The notes under the pieces were generated by a model. It was given only the letters and a program-made list of their open reading frames with translations. It searched no databases and was not told the DNA's origin. A stretch of 64,000 nucleotides of DNA from Thalassolituus sp. UBA674. Its GTDB lineage: Bacteria; Pseudomonadota; Gammaproteobacteria; Pseudomonadales; Oceanobacteraceae. The translations under genes and the position numbers were made by a program. Of this stretch, positions 9,320 through 18,642 are shown piece by piece. The stretch covers positions 50,109-114,108 of the forward strand of contig DBNK01000032.1 in assembly GCA_002298335.1 (NCBI GenBank), written 5' to 3'. How positions within the stretch are numbered: position 1 is the stretch's first letter; every line of letters starts with the position of its first letter.

Positions 9320-10534
9320 TCAGCTCTCCCCATGCCGTTGTATCAGTTTCTGAATCAGCAGAATGCTCAGTGCAGCGCGCTCTGCGAAGCTGTCGATGCA
9401 GGTGTATTCCTGATCGGTGTGAATCTTGGCACCCCGGACACCCAGGGTATCAATATTGACCAGTCCGGCAGCAGCCAGGTTATTGCCCTCACAGCAACCT
9501 CCGGTGGCACGCCACTGGATATCAAGACCCAATTCAGCACCGCACTCACGCAACAGTTCAAACATAGACTGCTGAGCCGGTGTCATGGGTTTTGGTGGAC
9601 GGTTAAATCCGCCGTGCAGGTGCAGTTCACAACCGCTGGCGGCGCTGACCTCACGGATAATCTGCTGCAGGGAACCCTCCAGAACACGCATCTGTTGTGG
9701 CGTATCCACCCGGATATTAAAGCGGCACTGGCAGAAATCCGGTACGACATTGACCGCACCGCCGCCCTGTATTCTGCCAATGTTGACGGTAATGCCCTGT
9801 TCTTCGCTGGTGAGCTCACTGAAACGCAGCGCTGCCTGGGCGATGGCCATCACCGCATTACGGCCATCAAAGAAATTACGTCCGGCGTGGGTACTGAGCC
9901 CGCGCGCCGTCAGGGTGAAATTACCACTGCCTTTGCGCGCCCCGGCCAGCGTGCCGTCCGGCAGAGCCGGCTCATAGGTCATACCATAATGGGCACCGCG
10001 TGCCAGCTCCATCAGCACAGGCGCTGAAGACAACGAACCGGTTTCTTCATCCGGAGAAATAATCACCGTAAAGCCGAACTGATCACGCCATGGCGACTGA
10101 TCCAGCCAGCGCAGGGCTTCTGCCAGCACCACCAGCCCGCCTTTCATATCGGCCGTCCCCGGACCACACAGCAAGTCACCATCGGTGTGACAGGTCTGAA
10201 AATGGCTTTCGCGCGGAAAGACGGTATCGCTGTGGCCGGTCATCACCAGCTGCAGCGGTGCCTGTGGCCGGGCACGGAAAATCTGTATCGGGTTCGGGGT
10301 GAACAGGACTTCATCACCGCTGCCATCCATGCGGCTGATGTCGGCACCCTGCCGCGCCTCATAACTGTCTGAAAGAGGTTCAAACAGCTCAGCCAGCAGG
10401 CTCTGCACAGATGCTATGCCGTCACGGTTCCAGCTGCCGCTGTTGATGTCCGACAGCCGCACAGTGGTCTCCAGCATGCGCTGGGTAAGCGCATCCGGAT
10501 CGGGAAATAACCGCGACAGCTGACTGACTGACAT
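9320..10534 (-). CDS. M20-family metallohydrolase in the AST operon
   Basis: A 404-residue zinc hydrolase of the M20/ArgE/carboxypeptidase G2 superfamily. It has TGHSDTVFP (metal-binding His and Asp), CGPGTADMKGG (bridging Asp), ISPDEETGS (catalytic Glu pair) and a dimerisation domain with STHAG. These enzymes cleave N-acyl amino acids or C-terminal Glu. It is the first gene of the ast operon, where succinylglutamate desuccinylase (AstE, a different fold) would be expected but is absent. Removing succinate from succinylglutamate is therefore a reasonable inference, but unproven. The start has GAGG six bases upstream. Confidence 0.88.
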   Translation of the reverse strand: MSVSQLSRLFPDPDALTQRMLETTVRLSDINSGSWNRDGIASVQSLLAELFEPLSDSYEARQGADISRMDGSGDEVLFTPNPIQIFRARPQAPLQLVMTGHSDTVFPRESHFQTCHTDGDLLCGPGTADMKGGLVVLAEALRWLDQSPWRDQFGFTVIISPDEETGSLSSAPVLMELARGAHYGMTYEPALPDGTLAGARKGSGNFTLTARGLSTHAGRNFFDGRNAVMAIAQAALRFSELTSEEQGITVNIGRIQGGGAVNVVPDFCQCRFNIRVDTPQQMRVLEGSLQQIIREVSAASGCELHLHGGFNRPPKPMTPAQQSMFELLRECGAELGLDIQWRATGGCCEGNNLAAAGLVNIDTLGVRGAKIHTDQEYTCIDSFAERAALSILLIQKLIQRHGES

Positions 10535-10624
10535 GGTGCACCTCAGAGTTGATGTAAAAAATTATCGTCAATAATCCGGGAAATGTGTTTCTGTTGTGAC
10601 CGGAAATTACCGGATTAAATCCTG

Positions 10625-10640
10625 TGGCAACAAAGGTGCG
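10625..10640 (+). promoter_or_regulatory. Possible sigma54 promoter for the aminotransferase gene
   Basis: The sequence TGGCAACAAAGGTGC has the GG-N10-GC spacing of -24/-12 promoters and lies about 115 bases before the aminotransferase start. The -24 half (TGGCA) is good; the -12 half (GTGC) lacks the usual TT. A palindromic CCGG-N6-CCGG lies just upstream (10600-10613) in the shared region with the ast operon. A weak call based on pattern only. Confidence 0.3.
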
Positions 10641-10754
10641 GAAACTTAGATTTTTAAAGGGTAAAGATTGTCGAAAATGTCCCCATAAGAACTATCATCA
10701 GGACGTCGCCGGATATTATTCTGATCATATTCTTACTCTCTCTGAGGCTTCATC

Positions 10755-12116
10755 ATGGTTTTACCGGACACCGATCTGCTCAAACAACAGAACCGCGACT
10801 ACATCCTGCAGCCCGCTTCTTCCATCCGTGCGTTGCTGGACAAAGGACCGGACATCATCTGTTCAGCAAAAGGCTGTACCGTCACTGACACCGATGGCCG
10901 TGAACTTCTGGATGCTGTCGCCGGGCTCTGGTGCGTCAACGCCGGGTATGGTCGCGAAGACCTGGCCGATGTCATGCGTGAAGCGTCCGTTAAGCTGGCC
11001 TACTACCATACCTTCTCGAACGCCTCGAACCCCTGGCAGATCGCTCTGGCCGAAAAACTGATCAGCATTGCCCCGGGAAAACTCAGTAAAGTGTTCTTCG
11101 GTAACGGCGGCAGTGACGCTAACGACACCCTGATGAAGATCGCCTGGCATTACAACCACCTGCGCGGCAAGCCGGGTAAAACCAGGTTCATTGCCCGCGA
11201 CCGGGCGTACCACGGTACGTCCATCAGCACCGCCAGCCTGACCGGGCTGGGTGTATTCCACAAGGAGTTCCCGCTGCCGCTGGATTTTGTCCTGCGTACC
11301 GACTGCCCGCACTATTACCGCAATGCCCTGCCGGGTGAGAGTGAAACGGCGTTCTGTGACCGCATGATTGCCAACGTCGCCGAGCTGATTGAGCGTGAAG
11401 GCGCCGATACCATTGCGGCCTTTTTTGCTGAGCCCATTTTTGCCGCCGGTGGCATCGTAGAACCACCCCAGGACTACTTCCCGAAACTGCAGGCGCTGCT
11501 GAAACAGCATGACATCCTGCTGGTTGCCGACGAAGTGGTGTGTGGCTATGGCCGTTTAGGAAGTTGGTTCGGCTCTGAGCAGCTGGGTATTGAGCCGGAT
11601 ATGATGGCCAGTGCCAAAGGCCTGACCAGCGGCTACTTCCCGCTGTCTGCCGCGTTTATTACCGACGACATCTGGGCGGTTCTGCGCGATGGTACCGACA
11701 TTACCGGTGGCTTCTATCACGGCTATACCTATTCCGGCCATCCGGTAGGTTGTGCAGTGGCACTGGCCAATCTGGAAGTGATTGAGAACGAAGGCATGAT
11801 CAAACTGGCTGCCGACAACGGTGCCTATCTGCATCAGAGTCTGAAAGAGGTACTGGGCAGCAACCCCTGGGTCGGCGAAATCCGCGGTCGTGGGCTGCTC
11901 GCCGGTATCCAGCTGGTTGCCGACAAAGACACCCGCGAACTGCCACCCGCTGCAGAAAAGTGGCCTGTAACCGTGACCAGCCGCATGCGCGGACTGGGTG
12001 TTATTGCCCGTCCGCTGGCAGGCCCGGCGACCATCGCCCTGTCACCGCCGCTGATCATCAGCCGTGCCGAAATCGACCGAACCGTCAGTGCGCTGGCGGA
12101 CAGCATCCGCTTCTGA
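10755..12116 (+). CDS. Class III (omega-amino acid/polyamine-type) aminotransferase
   Basis: A PLP-dependent transaminase of 453 residues. The order of motifs is that of the SpuC/omega-transaminase group: AGLWCVNAGYGR, FFGNGGSDANDT, DEVVCGYGRLGSWFG and the PLP lysine in SAKGLTSGYFPLSA. Likely substrates are putrescine, other omega-amino acids or succinylornithine with pyruvate or 2-oxoglutarate. It is divergent from the ast operon, which has no astC of its own, so it may supply the succinylornithine aminotransferase step; the motifs alone fit a polyamine:pyruvate enzyme better. An AsnC/Lrp regulator follows 11 bases downstream. Confidence 0.88.
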   Translation: MVLPDTDLLKQQNRDYILQPASSIRALLDKGPDIICSAKGCTVTDTDGRELLDAVAGLWCVNAGYGREDLADVMREASVKLAYYHTFSNASNPWQIALAEKLISIAPGKLSKVFFGNGGSDANDTLMKIAWHYNHLRGKPGKTRFIARDRAYHGTSISTASLTGLGVFHKEFPLPLDFVLRTDCPHYYRNALPGESETAFCDRMIANVAELIEREGADTIAAFFAEPIFAAGGIVEPPQDYFPKLQALLKQHDILLVADEVVCGYGRLGSWFGSEQLGIEPDMMASAKGLTSGYFPLSAAFITDDIWAVLRDGTDITGGFYHGYTYSGHPVGCAVALANLEVIENEGMIKLAADNGAYLHQSLKEVLGSNPWVGEIRGRGLLAGIQLVADKDTRELPPAAEKWPVTVTSRMRGLGVIARPLAGPATIALSPPLIISRAEIDRTVSALADSIRF

Positions 12117-12127
12117 AGGACGACATT

Positions 12128-12610
12128 ATGAAAACCAGTAATCTGCCCGACCGGCTGGACCTGAAGATTCTCGAAATCCTGCAGAAGAACGGCCGTATCA
12201 CCAACAAAGAACTGGCGGTCCGGGTGAACCTGTCGTCCAGTGCCTGCCACCAGCGTCTGCAGCGCCTGATCGATGACGGCTGGATTCTCGGCTTCAACGG
12301 TCAGATCAATATCAAAAAACTGTGTGAGCCGGTGGAATGCATCACCACCATCAAGCTGAACAACCACTCCAACGACACTTTCCGTTTTCTCGAAAACCGC
12401 TTTGCAGAACTGCCGGAAGCCCTGGAGGCCTTTACCGTCAGCGGCACCTGCGACTTTATCGTCTGGTTCGCCTGCTCACGTATGAGCCGCTATGTCGAGC
12501 TGACGGATGCGCTGATTGAAGAGTGTTCGGGGATTGTGAATATCAACACGCATGTCGTGCTGAAGCAGAGCAAGGTGTTTAAGGGTTACCCGCTGGATGA
12601 GCTTCTCTGA
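12128..12610 (+). CDS. AsnC/Lrp-family transcriptional regulator
   Basis: A 160-residue feast/famine regulator. An N-terminal HTH (LDLKILEILQKNGRITNKEL, then NLSSSACHQRLQRLIDDGWI) is followed by a RAM/AsnC effector domain (VSGTCDFIVWFACSRMSRYVELT), as in Lrp, AsnC and PutR. Such proteins sense amino acids and usually control adjacent genes. The start ATG lies 11 bases after the aminotransferase stop, with AAGGA between. Control of the aminotransferase and perhaps the divergent ast operon is inferred from position. Confidence 0.93.
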   Translation: MKTSNLPDRLDLKILEILQKNGRITNKELAVRVNLSSSACHQRLQRLIDDGWILGFNGQINIKKLCEPVECITTIKLNNHSNDTFRFLENRFAELPEALEAFTVSGTCDFIVWFACSRMSRYVELTDALIEECSGIVNINTHVVLKQSKVFKGYPLDELL

Positions 12611-12725
12611 GCGGAAGGGTGCAAGCGCAGTGCCTGCACGGCTGCGCTCTCCCTCGTTTTTCTGCTAGTCTCCCCCGGCAACCTGAACCGATTGACACCG
12701 ACGCCCGAAGAACCAAGCTCTGCTG

Positions 12726-15410
12726 ATGCCTCTTTCCGTCCTGCCAACCAGAATTCATAAGCCCGCGCCGCGATCCGGGTATGTACTTCGTGAACGCTTG
12801 CAGCAGCGCTTCCTGCAGGGGCTTTTCGGTCGTCTTCTGCTGGTGTCGGCTCCGGCAGGTTTTGGCAAAACGACGCTGGTCAGCAGTGCTCTGGCTGAGG
12901 TGGAAACGCCTTCCTGCTGGCTGTCTCTGGACTCAGGCGATAACGACCCTGTGCACCTGATCCGTGGTCTGATCGCCGCGACACAGACATGCTTCCCTGA
13001 TGCCGGCCATTCCTGTCGTCTTTTACTTGGCGGAGGACAGCCTGCAGACACCGGTAGCCTGCTGAGTGCCCTGCTGACCGACCTCAGCGAACTTCCTGAT
13101 GACATGCTGCTGGTGCTGGATGATTACCATCTGATTGAATCTCCCGCTGCCACAGAAGTACTGGCGTTTCTGCTGGAGCATCAGCCTGCGGGTGTGCACT
13201 GGTTAATCACCACGCGTGAGGACCCGTCATTGCCACTGGCACGGATGCGTGCCCGCGGTGAGCTGCAGGAGATACGCGCTGACGACCTCAGATTCACTCC
13301 CGCAGAGGCCCGTTCCTTTTTCTCAGACACCATGCATCTGCCGCTCAGCCCGGCACTGATAGACGCACTGGAAGCGCGTACCGAAGGCTGGATTGCAGGG
13401 CTGCAGCTGGCAGCCTTGTCTCTGCAGAACCACAGCGATCCGGAACATTTTGTCCGGGCATTTACCGGCAACCACCGCTTTATTGTCGATTATCTTGTGG
13501 AAGAGGTGCTGCGCCAGCAGGACAACCAGACCCGCACTTTCCTGCTGCAGACCAGCCTTCTTCCACGCTTTACCCCCGAGCTCTGCAACCGCGTAACCGG
13601 GCTCAGCAACAGTCAGGAACTGCTGCACCGGCTGGAACGGCAGAACCTGTTTCTGATCGCTCTGGATGAAGACCGGAACTGGTTCCGCTATCACCACCTG
13701 TTCGCCGATGTATTACGCAACCAGCTGCGACAGGATTCAGTGGATGCCGCATCCCTGCATCTCAGGGCCAGCCAGTGGTTTGCTGAGCAGGGTGAAACGG
13801 AACAAGCCATCAACCATGCCCTGCTGGCCGGAGATGCCTCAGCGGCCGCCGCCCTGATCGAAGCATGCTGGCCGGAAATGCGTAAATCCCTGCCGGAGTC
13901 GCGCTTTCTGAGCTGGATGGCATCACTGCCGGAGGCCGTAACTGCACGTCATCCGGTATTGTGCGCCTATTACGCGCTGGCATTGCTGTCCAGCGACCCG
14001 CAGGCTGCCTGCCGCTGGATGGACATCACCCGGAGCTTTACGGACAATCCGCAAACCACCCGGGGTTTGATCCGTAATCACCAGGCCTGGGCTGCGGTGC
14101 CGGGTATCCTCGCCATCAGTCAGGCCTATTATGCCGGCGCTCAGGGCGACCCTTCCTGTATCATCACCCATGCCAATACGGCGCTGGCTGTACTGCCGCA
14201 GCACGAATACACATGGCGCGGTGCAGCGTCGATCCTGAAGGGGTTTGTACTCTGGGCCAGTGGTGAAACGTCCTCAGCCGCAAACGCCATCAGCAATGGT
14301 TACGACAATATGCAGCGTGATGGCGAGATCAGTGGTGCCATCAGTGCCGCCTTCCTGCTGGCCAGAATCCGCATCAGCCAGGGACGCAGTGCCGAAGCCG
14401 AAGGCCTTTGCCGCCGGGCAGTGGAGCTGGCCGCAGATTTCCCACTCAAGCCCCAGGGCTATGCCGACATCCTTGTGGTCCGGGCACGGATGGCCATTAA
14501 CCGCGGAGAGAATGAGCGCGCGTCAGACCTGCTGAATGAGGCCTGGTCACTGGGTGAACAGGCCCGGCTGCAGGAGTCCGCCCATCTCTGGTATCTCGCT
14601 CAGGCCATTCTCGCCGCACGTCAGAACCGGTTGACCGACGCTTTTGACCTGCTGGATGAAGCTCAGTCTCAGTTTATGCCCGGACCAGCACCTGAGTTCG
14701 AACCTCTGGAAGCCTGGCGTGCCAGGTTCGAACTGGCACGGGGGAACATTGCCGCAGCGCGTGAATGGGCGCAGCAGAGCCAGCTCAGCATAACAACCGC
14801 AGTGCACGCCCTGAATGCCTTTGCGCTGCGGGTACTGGCACGTCTGGAGCTGGAAACCCTGAGGCTTGGGTTACCCGGTGCCTGCCATGCCGGGGATGTG
14901 CTGAATCTGTTGCAGCAACTGGAACAGCATGACGCCCGTCCGAGACCGGGACATCTTCCCGAGATTCTTTTTTTACAGGCCCTGACCCGGCACTGCCAGG
15001 GGGCAGACACAGAAGCCGCCGCCCTCCTGAAACAGGCCATACACTGCCCCGCCGCACATGAACAACAAGCACTGTTCATGTATGAAACAGCCTGGGTTCA
15101 GGACTGGCTTAACGCCACCCTGCCGCTGTGTAAGCCCGGAGAGCAGCTGCAACAAGGGCAAAGACTCTCTGAGGTAACCGCAAGCACAGAAGCCACCGGG
15201 GTATTGCCCCTGCCTGACCCGCTCAGCGAACGCGAGATGGATGTACTCAGAGCGTTGCATTCCGACATGAGCGGCCCGGAAATCGCCGCCAGTCTGTTTG
15301 TGTCACTCAATACGCTGCGCACCCACAGCAAGAACATCTACAGCAAACTGGGCGTCAATACCCGCCGTGCGGCACTGCGACGGGCCGCGGAACTGGGCCT
15401 GACTCCGTAA
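12726..15410 (+). CDS. MalT-like ATP-dependent LuxR-family regulator
   Basis: An 894-residue STAND-class activator. An NTPase domain starts the protein (Walker A APAGFGKTT at residues 42-50; LLVLDDYHL is the Walker B). It is followed by a winged-helix/arm region, a long helical TPR-like sensor, and a C-terminal LuxR HTH (LSEREMDVLRALHSDMSGPEIAASL, then NTLRTHSKNIYSKLGV). MalT and AlkS share this plan; they bind ATP and a small inducer and then activate transcription. The next genes encode an outer-membrane barrel and a small conserved protein on the same strand, likely targets. Its inducer cannot be read from sequence. Confidence 0.93.
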   Translation: MPLSVLPTRIHKPAPRSGYVLRERLQQRFLQGLFGRLLLVSAPAGFGKTTLVSSALAEVETPSCWLSLDSGDNDPVHLIRGLIAATQTCFPDAGHSCRLLLGGGQPADTGSLLSALLTDLSELPDDMLLVLDDYHLIESPAATEVLAFLLEHQPAGVHWLITTREDPSLPLARMRARGELQEIRADDLRFTPAEARSFFSDTMHLPLSPALIDALEARTEGWIAGLQLAALSLQNHSDPEHFVRAFTGNHRFIVDYLVEEVLRQQDNQTRTFLLQTSLLPRFTPELCNRVTGLSNSQELLHRLERQNLFLIALDEDRNWFRYHHLFADVLRNQLRQDSVDAASLHLRASQWFAEQGETEQAINHALLAGDASAAAALIEACWPEMRKSLPESRFLSWMASLPEAVTARHPVLCAYYALALLSSDPQAACRWMDITRSFTDNPQTTRGLIRNHQAWAAVPGILAISQAYYAGAQGDPSCIITHANTALAVLPQHEYTWRGAASILKGFVLWASGETSSAANAISNGYDNMQRDGEISGAISAAFLLARIRISQGRSAEAEGLCRRAVELAADFPLKPQGYADILVVRARMAINRGENERASDLLNEAWSLGEQARLQESAHLWYLAQAILAARQNRLTDAFDLLDEAQSQFMPGPAPEFEPLEAWRARFELARGNIAAAREWAQQSQLSITTAVHALNAFALRVLARLELETLRLGLPGACHAGDVLNLLQQLEQHDARPRPGHLPEILFLQALTRHCQGADTEAAALLKQAIHCPAAHEQQALFMYETAWVQDWLNATLPLCKPGEQLQQGQRLSEVTASTEATGVLPLPDPLSEREMDVLRALHSDMSGPEIAASLFVSLNTLRTHSKNIYSKLGVNTRRAALRRAAELGLTP

Positions 15411-15442
15411 AACGCCATATTTTCACCCTGCCGGGAGTCAAA

Positions 15443-15460
15443 ATCACATCATGATGTGAT
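15443..15460. promoter_or_regulatory. Perfect 18-bp palindrome between regulator and porin genes
   Basis: ATCACATCATGATGTGAT is a perfect 18-base palindrome, flanked further out by AGTC on the left and GACT on the right. It lies 33 bases after the MalT-like regulator stop and about 100 bases before the barrel gene. There is no T run, so an operator is more likely than a terminator. Confidence 0.55.
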
Positions 15461-15563
15461 GTGACTGCCCCTGCCTGTCCGTAACCTTCTCTTCGTCAGC
15501 CGGATTCCAACCGTGGCAACAGGGTACCGGCAACACAACACGAACAGAAAAAGGAAAGACAGA

Positions 15564-16142
15564 ATGAAAGCACATATCCGCAACAGCCTTGCGGCGGCCA
15601 TAGCAGCACTCTCCGCCGTTACCTTTCACTCCGCGCAGGCCGCGGAATGGACAGGCCATACCAGTCTGCTGCTGGGGTCAAAACCGATCGCAGAAGATGA
15701 CTGGGCCAAAGATGATGAACACGGCGCCATTGCCCTGATCACCGACTTCCGTCAGGAAAGCTGGCCCGTCAGCATTGCGGTTGATCTGTTTGGTACCGGC
15801 AGTGAGCGTAAATCCGGCGACGACCGCTACGAAACCTACACGGCCGAAGCTCACCTCGGGGTGCGTAAGGTGTTTGATACACCCACCGGATTTCAGCTTT
15901 ACCTCGGCGGTGGTGTCGCCCTGATTAATGCCGAGCAGGAAGTCCGCATTGATGGCAGTGTCCGTAACCACGACGATGACACCACCAGCGGCTGGTATGG
16001 TGTGGGCACTTATTTTGCGCTGACCGAGCACGTCACTGTCGGAGCAGATGTCCGTTATGTCGGTGGCGAAGTCACTCTGGATGACCGGGATATCGACCTT
16101 GCCGGTACCATGGGTGGTGTTTCGCTTGGGTTTCAATGGTAA
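15564..16142 (+). CDS. Outer-membrane beta-barrel protein (OmpW/OmpX-size)
   Basis: A 192-residue protein with a clear Sec signal peptide (cleavage after AQA, about residue 28), then alternating hydrophobic and polar strands ending in an aromatic C-terminus (SLGFQW) typical of BamA-inserted barrels. Repeated Gly/aromatic strands (YLGGGVALI, GWYGVGTYFAL, VGADVRYVGG) suggest eight strands. AAGGAAAG sits five bases before the ATG. Function is not known. Its position behind a MalT-like activator and a palindrome suggests inducible expression, perhaps for substrate entry. Confidence 0.8.
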   Translation: MKAHIRNSLAAAIAALSAVTFHSAQAAEWTGHTSLLLGSKPIAEDDWAKDDEHGAIALITDFRQESWPVSIAVDLFGTGSERKSGDDRYETYTAEAHLGVRKVFDTPTGFQLYLGGGVALINAEQEVRIDGSVRNHDDDTTSGWYGVGTYFALTEHVTVGADVRYVGGEVTLDDRDIDLAGTMGGVSLGFQW

Positions 16143-16155
16143 CGGGAAACTGCAG

Positions 16156-16404
16156 ATGACGATCAGCCGCTACCGTATCCATATTGAAGGCCGGGCTGAC
16201 GGTATCCGCGAAAATTTCGGAGATGACCTTCAGGTAACCCTGAGTGGTAAAGAAACCGTGCTGGAAATCAGTGTACCGGATCAGTCCGCACTGCTGGGCG
16301 TTTTGCGTCAGATACGGGATCGCGCCCTGACGCTCAACAGCCTGTGGCGCCTGACACCCGGTACCGACAACCCCAGTGACGGCTCAGAAAAAGAGTGTCC
16401 CTGA
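16156..16404 (+). CDS. Small conserved protein with DQSALLGVLRQIRD motif
   Basis: An 82-residue soluble protein, 13 bases after the barrel gene and in the same orientation. It opens with SRYRIHIEGRADG and has VPDQSALLGVLRQIRDRAL before a short polar tail. This two-part pattern is shared by small unnamed proteins in many bacteria, often beside LuxR/MalT-like regulators (from memory, not searched). No catalytic residues stand out. The start at 16156 is the first ATG in frame after the barrel stop; a longer frame would overlap the barrel gene. Confidence 0.7.
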   Translation: MTISRYRIHIEGRADGIRENFGDDLQVTLSGKETVLEISVPDQSALLGVLRQIRDRALTLNSLWRLTPGTDNPSDGSEKECP

Positions 16405-16427
16405 CAGCTGGCAGGTACTGCCGGCCG

Positions 16428-16781
16428 TCAGGCCTTATCCGACCACACCGCAAACTCATTGCCGCTCGGCTCAATAAAATGAAAACGCCGTCCGCCGGGA
16501 AACGAGAATATTTTCTTGCTGATATCAGCCCCGCCTTTGGCCACTTTCTGGTAAGTGGCTTCCAGGTCGCGGCTGTAAAACACCAGCAGCGCCCCTCCGC
16601 GACCGGAGCGGCTGCACAACTCCGCCTGATAGAAACCGCCCATCAGTCCCTGATGATCAAAGGCGGTGTATTCCGGTCCGTAATCGGTGAATGACCAGCC
16701 AAACACCTGCGTAAAGAAAGCCTTCGTCGCTTCAAGGTTTTTGGCAGCAAACTCAACGTAATCCAGCTTTTCGTGCTCCAC
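16428..16781 (-). CDS. VOC-family (glyoxalase/bleomycin resistance-like) protein
   Basis: A 117-residue single vicinal-oxygen-chelate unit with paired beta-alpha-beta-beta-beta modules: YVEFAAKNLEATKAFFTQVF at the start and FHFIEPSGNEFAVWS at the end. The GTG at 16781 is preferred because AAGGGA sits eight bases upstream; the longer frame to 16847 has no such site and an unrelated Cys/His-rich lead. Substrate is unknown. It converges on the small plus-strand gene that ends 24 bases away. Confidence 0.85.
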   Translation of the reverse strand: MEHEKLDYVEFAAKNLEATKAFFTQVFGWSFTDYGPEYTAFDHQGLMGGFYQAELCSRSGRGGALLVFYSRDLEATYQKVAKGGADISKKIFSFPGGRRFHFIEPSGNEFAVWSDKA

Positions 16782-16895
16782 GGTGCATTCCCTTAATTCA
16801 TGACAACAGTGCAGCAACACGATGGACCCGGTTCTGCTTCCCGTCAACCATACGGACCTGATGGTTTACCCCTGCCAGCCTTGGGGATAGAATCT

Positions 16896-16910
16896 TATAC
16901 ATCACGTATA
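16896..16910. promoter_or_regulatory. Inverted repeat resembling a LitR/PplR light-response box
   Basis: TATACATCACGTATA is a 5-5-5 inverted repeat ending 11 bases before the photolyase start. Light-responsive MerR regulators (LitR/PplR) bind TRTACA-N4-TGTAYA; this site is close but has a shorter spacer. Photolyase plus DUF2256 genes are typical members of that regulon. No such regulator is in the window. Confidence 0.4.
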
Positions 16911-16921
16911 GGTTTTAATGT

Positions 16922-18451
16922 ATGCGACTTGGTCTGATTCTGGGTGATCAGCTGACCCTCTCCCTTCCGACACTGATGAATCTGGACCGAAGCCAGGACC
17001 GCATCATTATGGCCGAGGTGATGGAGGAAGCGACCTACGTGCCCCATCATCCGCAGAAGATTGCGCTGTTGTTCAGCGCAATGCGTCATTTTGCAGAAGA
17101 GTTGCGGGACGCCGGCTGGACGGTCGATTACCACAGCTATGACCCCGACAGCGACTGCAAAAGCCTGCTGGATATCGCGCAGAACGCAGTGAAGGCTGAT
17201 TCACCAGAGTCACTGCTGATCACCCATTGCGGTGAATACCGGCTGCAGCAGGCCTTCGAGAACACCTGGCCTGGCGAACTGGGTATTCCCGTCGAAATAC
17301 TGGATGACGACCGCTTCTTCTGTTCACCCGCACAGTTCAGACGCTGGGCTGAAGAGCGTAACAGTCTGCTGATGGAATACTTCTACCGCGACATGCGCCG
17401 TCGTAGTGGCTACCTGATGGATGGCGATAAACCCGCTGGTGACCGCTGGAATTTCGATCAGAGCAATCGCAAAGCCTGGAAAGGCGATCCTCCGATTCCG
17501 GACCCACCGACCGTTCAGCGGGATGATATTGATAATGAGGTTCTGGCACTGGTCGAAAAAGAGTTTGGCCACCACACCGGCAACCTGCAGCCCTTCCTCT
17601 GGGGTACCCGTCGCAGTCAGGCTAAGCGTGCCCTCGATTTCTTTATTGAAGAATGTCTGTCCTGCTTCGGCGACTACCAGGATGCCATGGCACGTGGTGA
17701 ATCCCGCCTGTTTCACAGCCTGCTGTCACCCTACCTGAATTGTGGCCTGCTGACGGCAAAGCAGGTCTGCGATGCAGCTGAAAAAGCCTGGAGGAGCGGT
17801 GATGCGCCGCTCAATGCCGTTGAAGGTTTTATCCGCCAGATACTCGGCTGGCGTGAATATGTGCGCGGCATTTACTGGTTAAAAATGCCGGACTACGCCA
17901 GAGAAAACCGTCTCGGTAATACCCGCGATCTGCCACGGTATTACTGGGATGGAAAAACCAACATGGCGTGCATGAGCGACTGTTTCCAAAACACCTTCGA
18001 CCACGCCTACGCCCACCATATTCAGCGCTTGATGGTCACCGGCAATTTCGCCCTGATCACCGGCATAAAACCCGAAGCCATCTGTGACTGGTATCTGGCG
18101 GTATACGCCGATGCTTACGACTGGGTCGAGCTGCCTAATACTCTGGGCATGGTCATGCACGCCGACGGCGGTTATCTGGGCAGCAAACCTTATGCGGCCT
18201 CGGGAAATTACATCCACAAGATGTCGGACTACTGCAGACACTGCCACTACAACGTAAAAACACGTTCAGAGCACGACAGCTGCCCGTTCAATTCACTGTA
18301 CTGGCATTTCATCCATCGTCACCGGGAAGAATTCAGTGGTAACCAACGCATGAGCATGATTTACCGCAGTTTCGACCGTATGAAAGACGACGAAAAAGAC
18401 CGCACTCTGGCGCGTGCCGAGCAACTGCTGAACAACCTTGATGACCTCTGA
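16922..18451 (+). CDS. FeS-type photolyase/cryptochrome (PhrB, (6-4) class)
   Basis: A flavoprotein of 509 residues in the prokaryotic FeS-BCP group, which repairs (6-4) photoproducts with blue light and carries FAD and a [4Fe-4S] cluster. The start ([12 protein letters not shown]) and the FAD-domain blocks [15 protein letters not shown] and [12 protein letters not shown] are diagnostic. The four cluster cysteines are in ACMSDCF, YCRHC and SCPFNSLYW. Length is the family norm (about 510). Its stop overlaps the DUF2256 start (TGATG). A LitR-like inverted repeat lies at the promoter. Confidence 0.94.
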   Translation: MRLGLILGDQLTLSLPTLMNLDRSQDRIIMAEVMEEATYVPHHPQKIALLFSAMRHFAEELRDAGWTVDYHSYDPDSDCKSLLDIAQNAVKADSPESLLITHCGEYRLQQAFENTWPGELGIPVEILDDDRFFCSPAQFRRWAEERNSLLMEYFYRDMRRRSGYLMDGDKPAGDRWNFDQSNRKAWKGDPPIPDPPTVQRDDIDNEVLALVEKEFGHHTGNLQPFLWGTRRSQAKRALDFFIEECLSCFGDYQDAMARGESRLFHSLLSPYLNCGLLTAKQVCDAAEKAWRSGDAPLNAVEGFIRQILGWREYVRGIYWLKMPDYARENRLGNTRDLPRYYWDGKTNMACMSDCFQNTFDHAYAHHIQRLMVTGNFALITGIKPEAICDWYLAVYADAYDWVELPNTLGMVMHADGGYLGSKPYAASGNYIHKMSDYCRHCHYNVKTRSEHDSCPFNSLYWHFIHRHREEFSGNQRMSMIYRSFDRMKDDEKDRTLARAEQLLNNLDDL

Positions 18452-18642
18452 TGGCGCACAGTAAACCCCATCTGCCATCAAAAACCTGCCCGGTCTGTCA
18501 CCGGCCTTTCAGCTGGCGCAAGAAGTGGGAGCGCGTCTGGGCTGAGGTGAAATACTGCTCTGAAAGGTGCAAACGCGAGGCCCGCACAAACAAAGCAAAG
18601 CCCAATATCTGTGCTGCAGGGAGCGTTGAAGATGAGTTCTGA
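18451..18642 (+). CDS. DUF2256 Cys-rich small protein
   Basis: A 63-residue protein with a two-pair zinc-binding layout: [19 protein letters not shown] followed by [13 protein letters not shown]. This is the complete DUF2256 pattern. The family is almost always next to photolyase or cryptochrome genes, and here it overlaps the photolyase stop by one base and reaches into the truncated second photolyase. Function is unknown; a partner role in light repair is inferred from context. Confidence 0.92.
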   Translation: MAHSKPHLPSKTCPVCHRPFSWRKKWERVWAEVKYCSERCKREARTNKAKPNICAAGSVEDEF

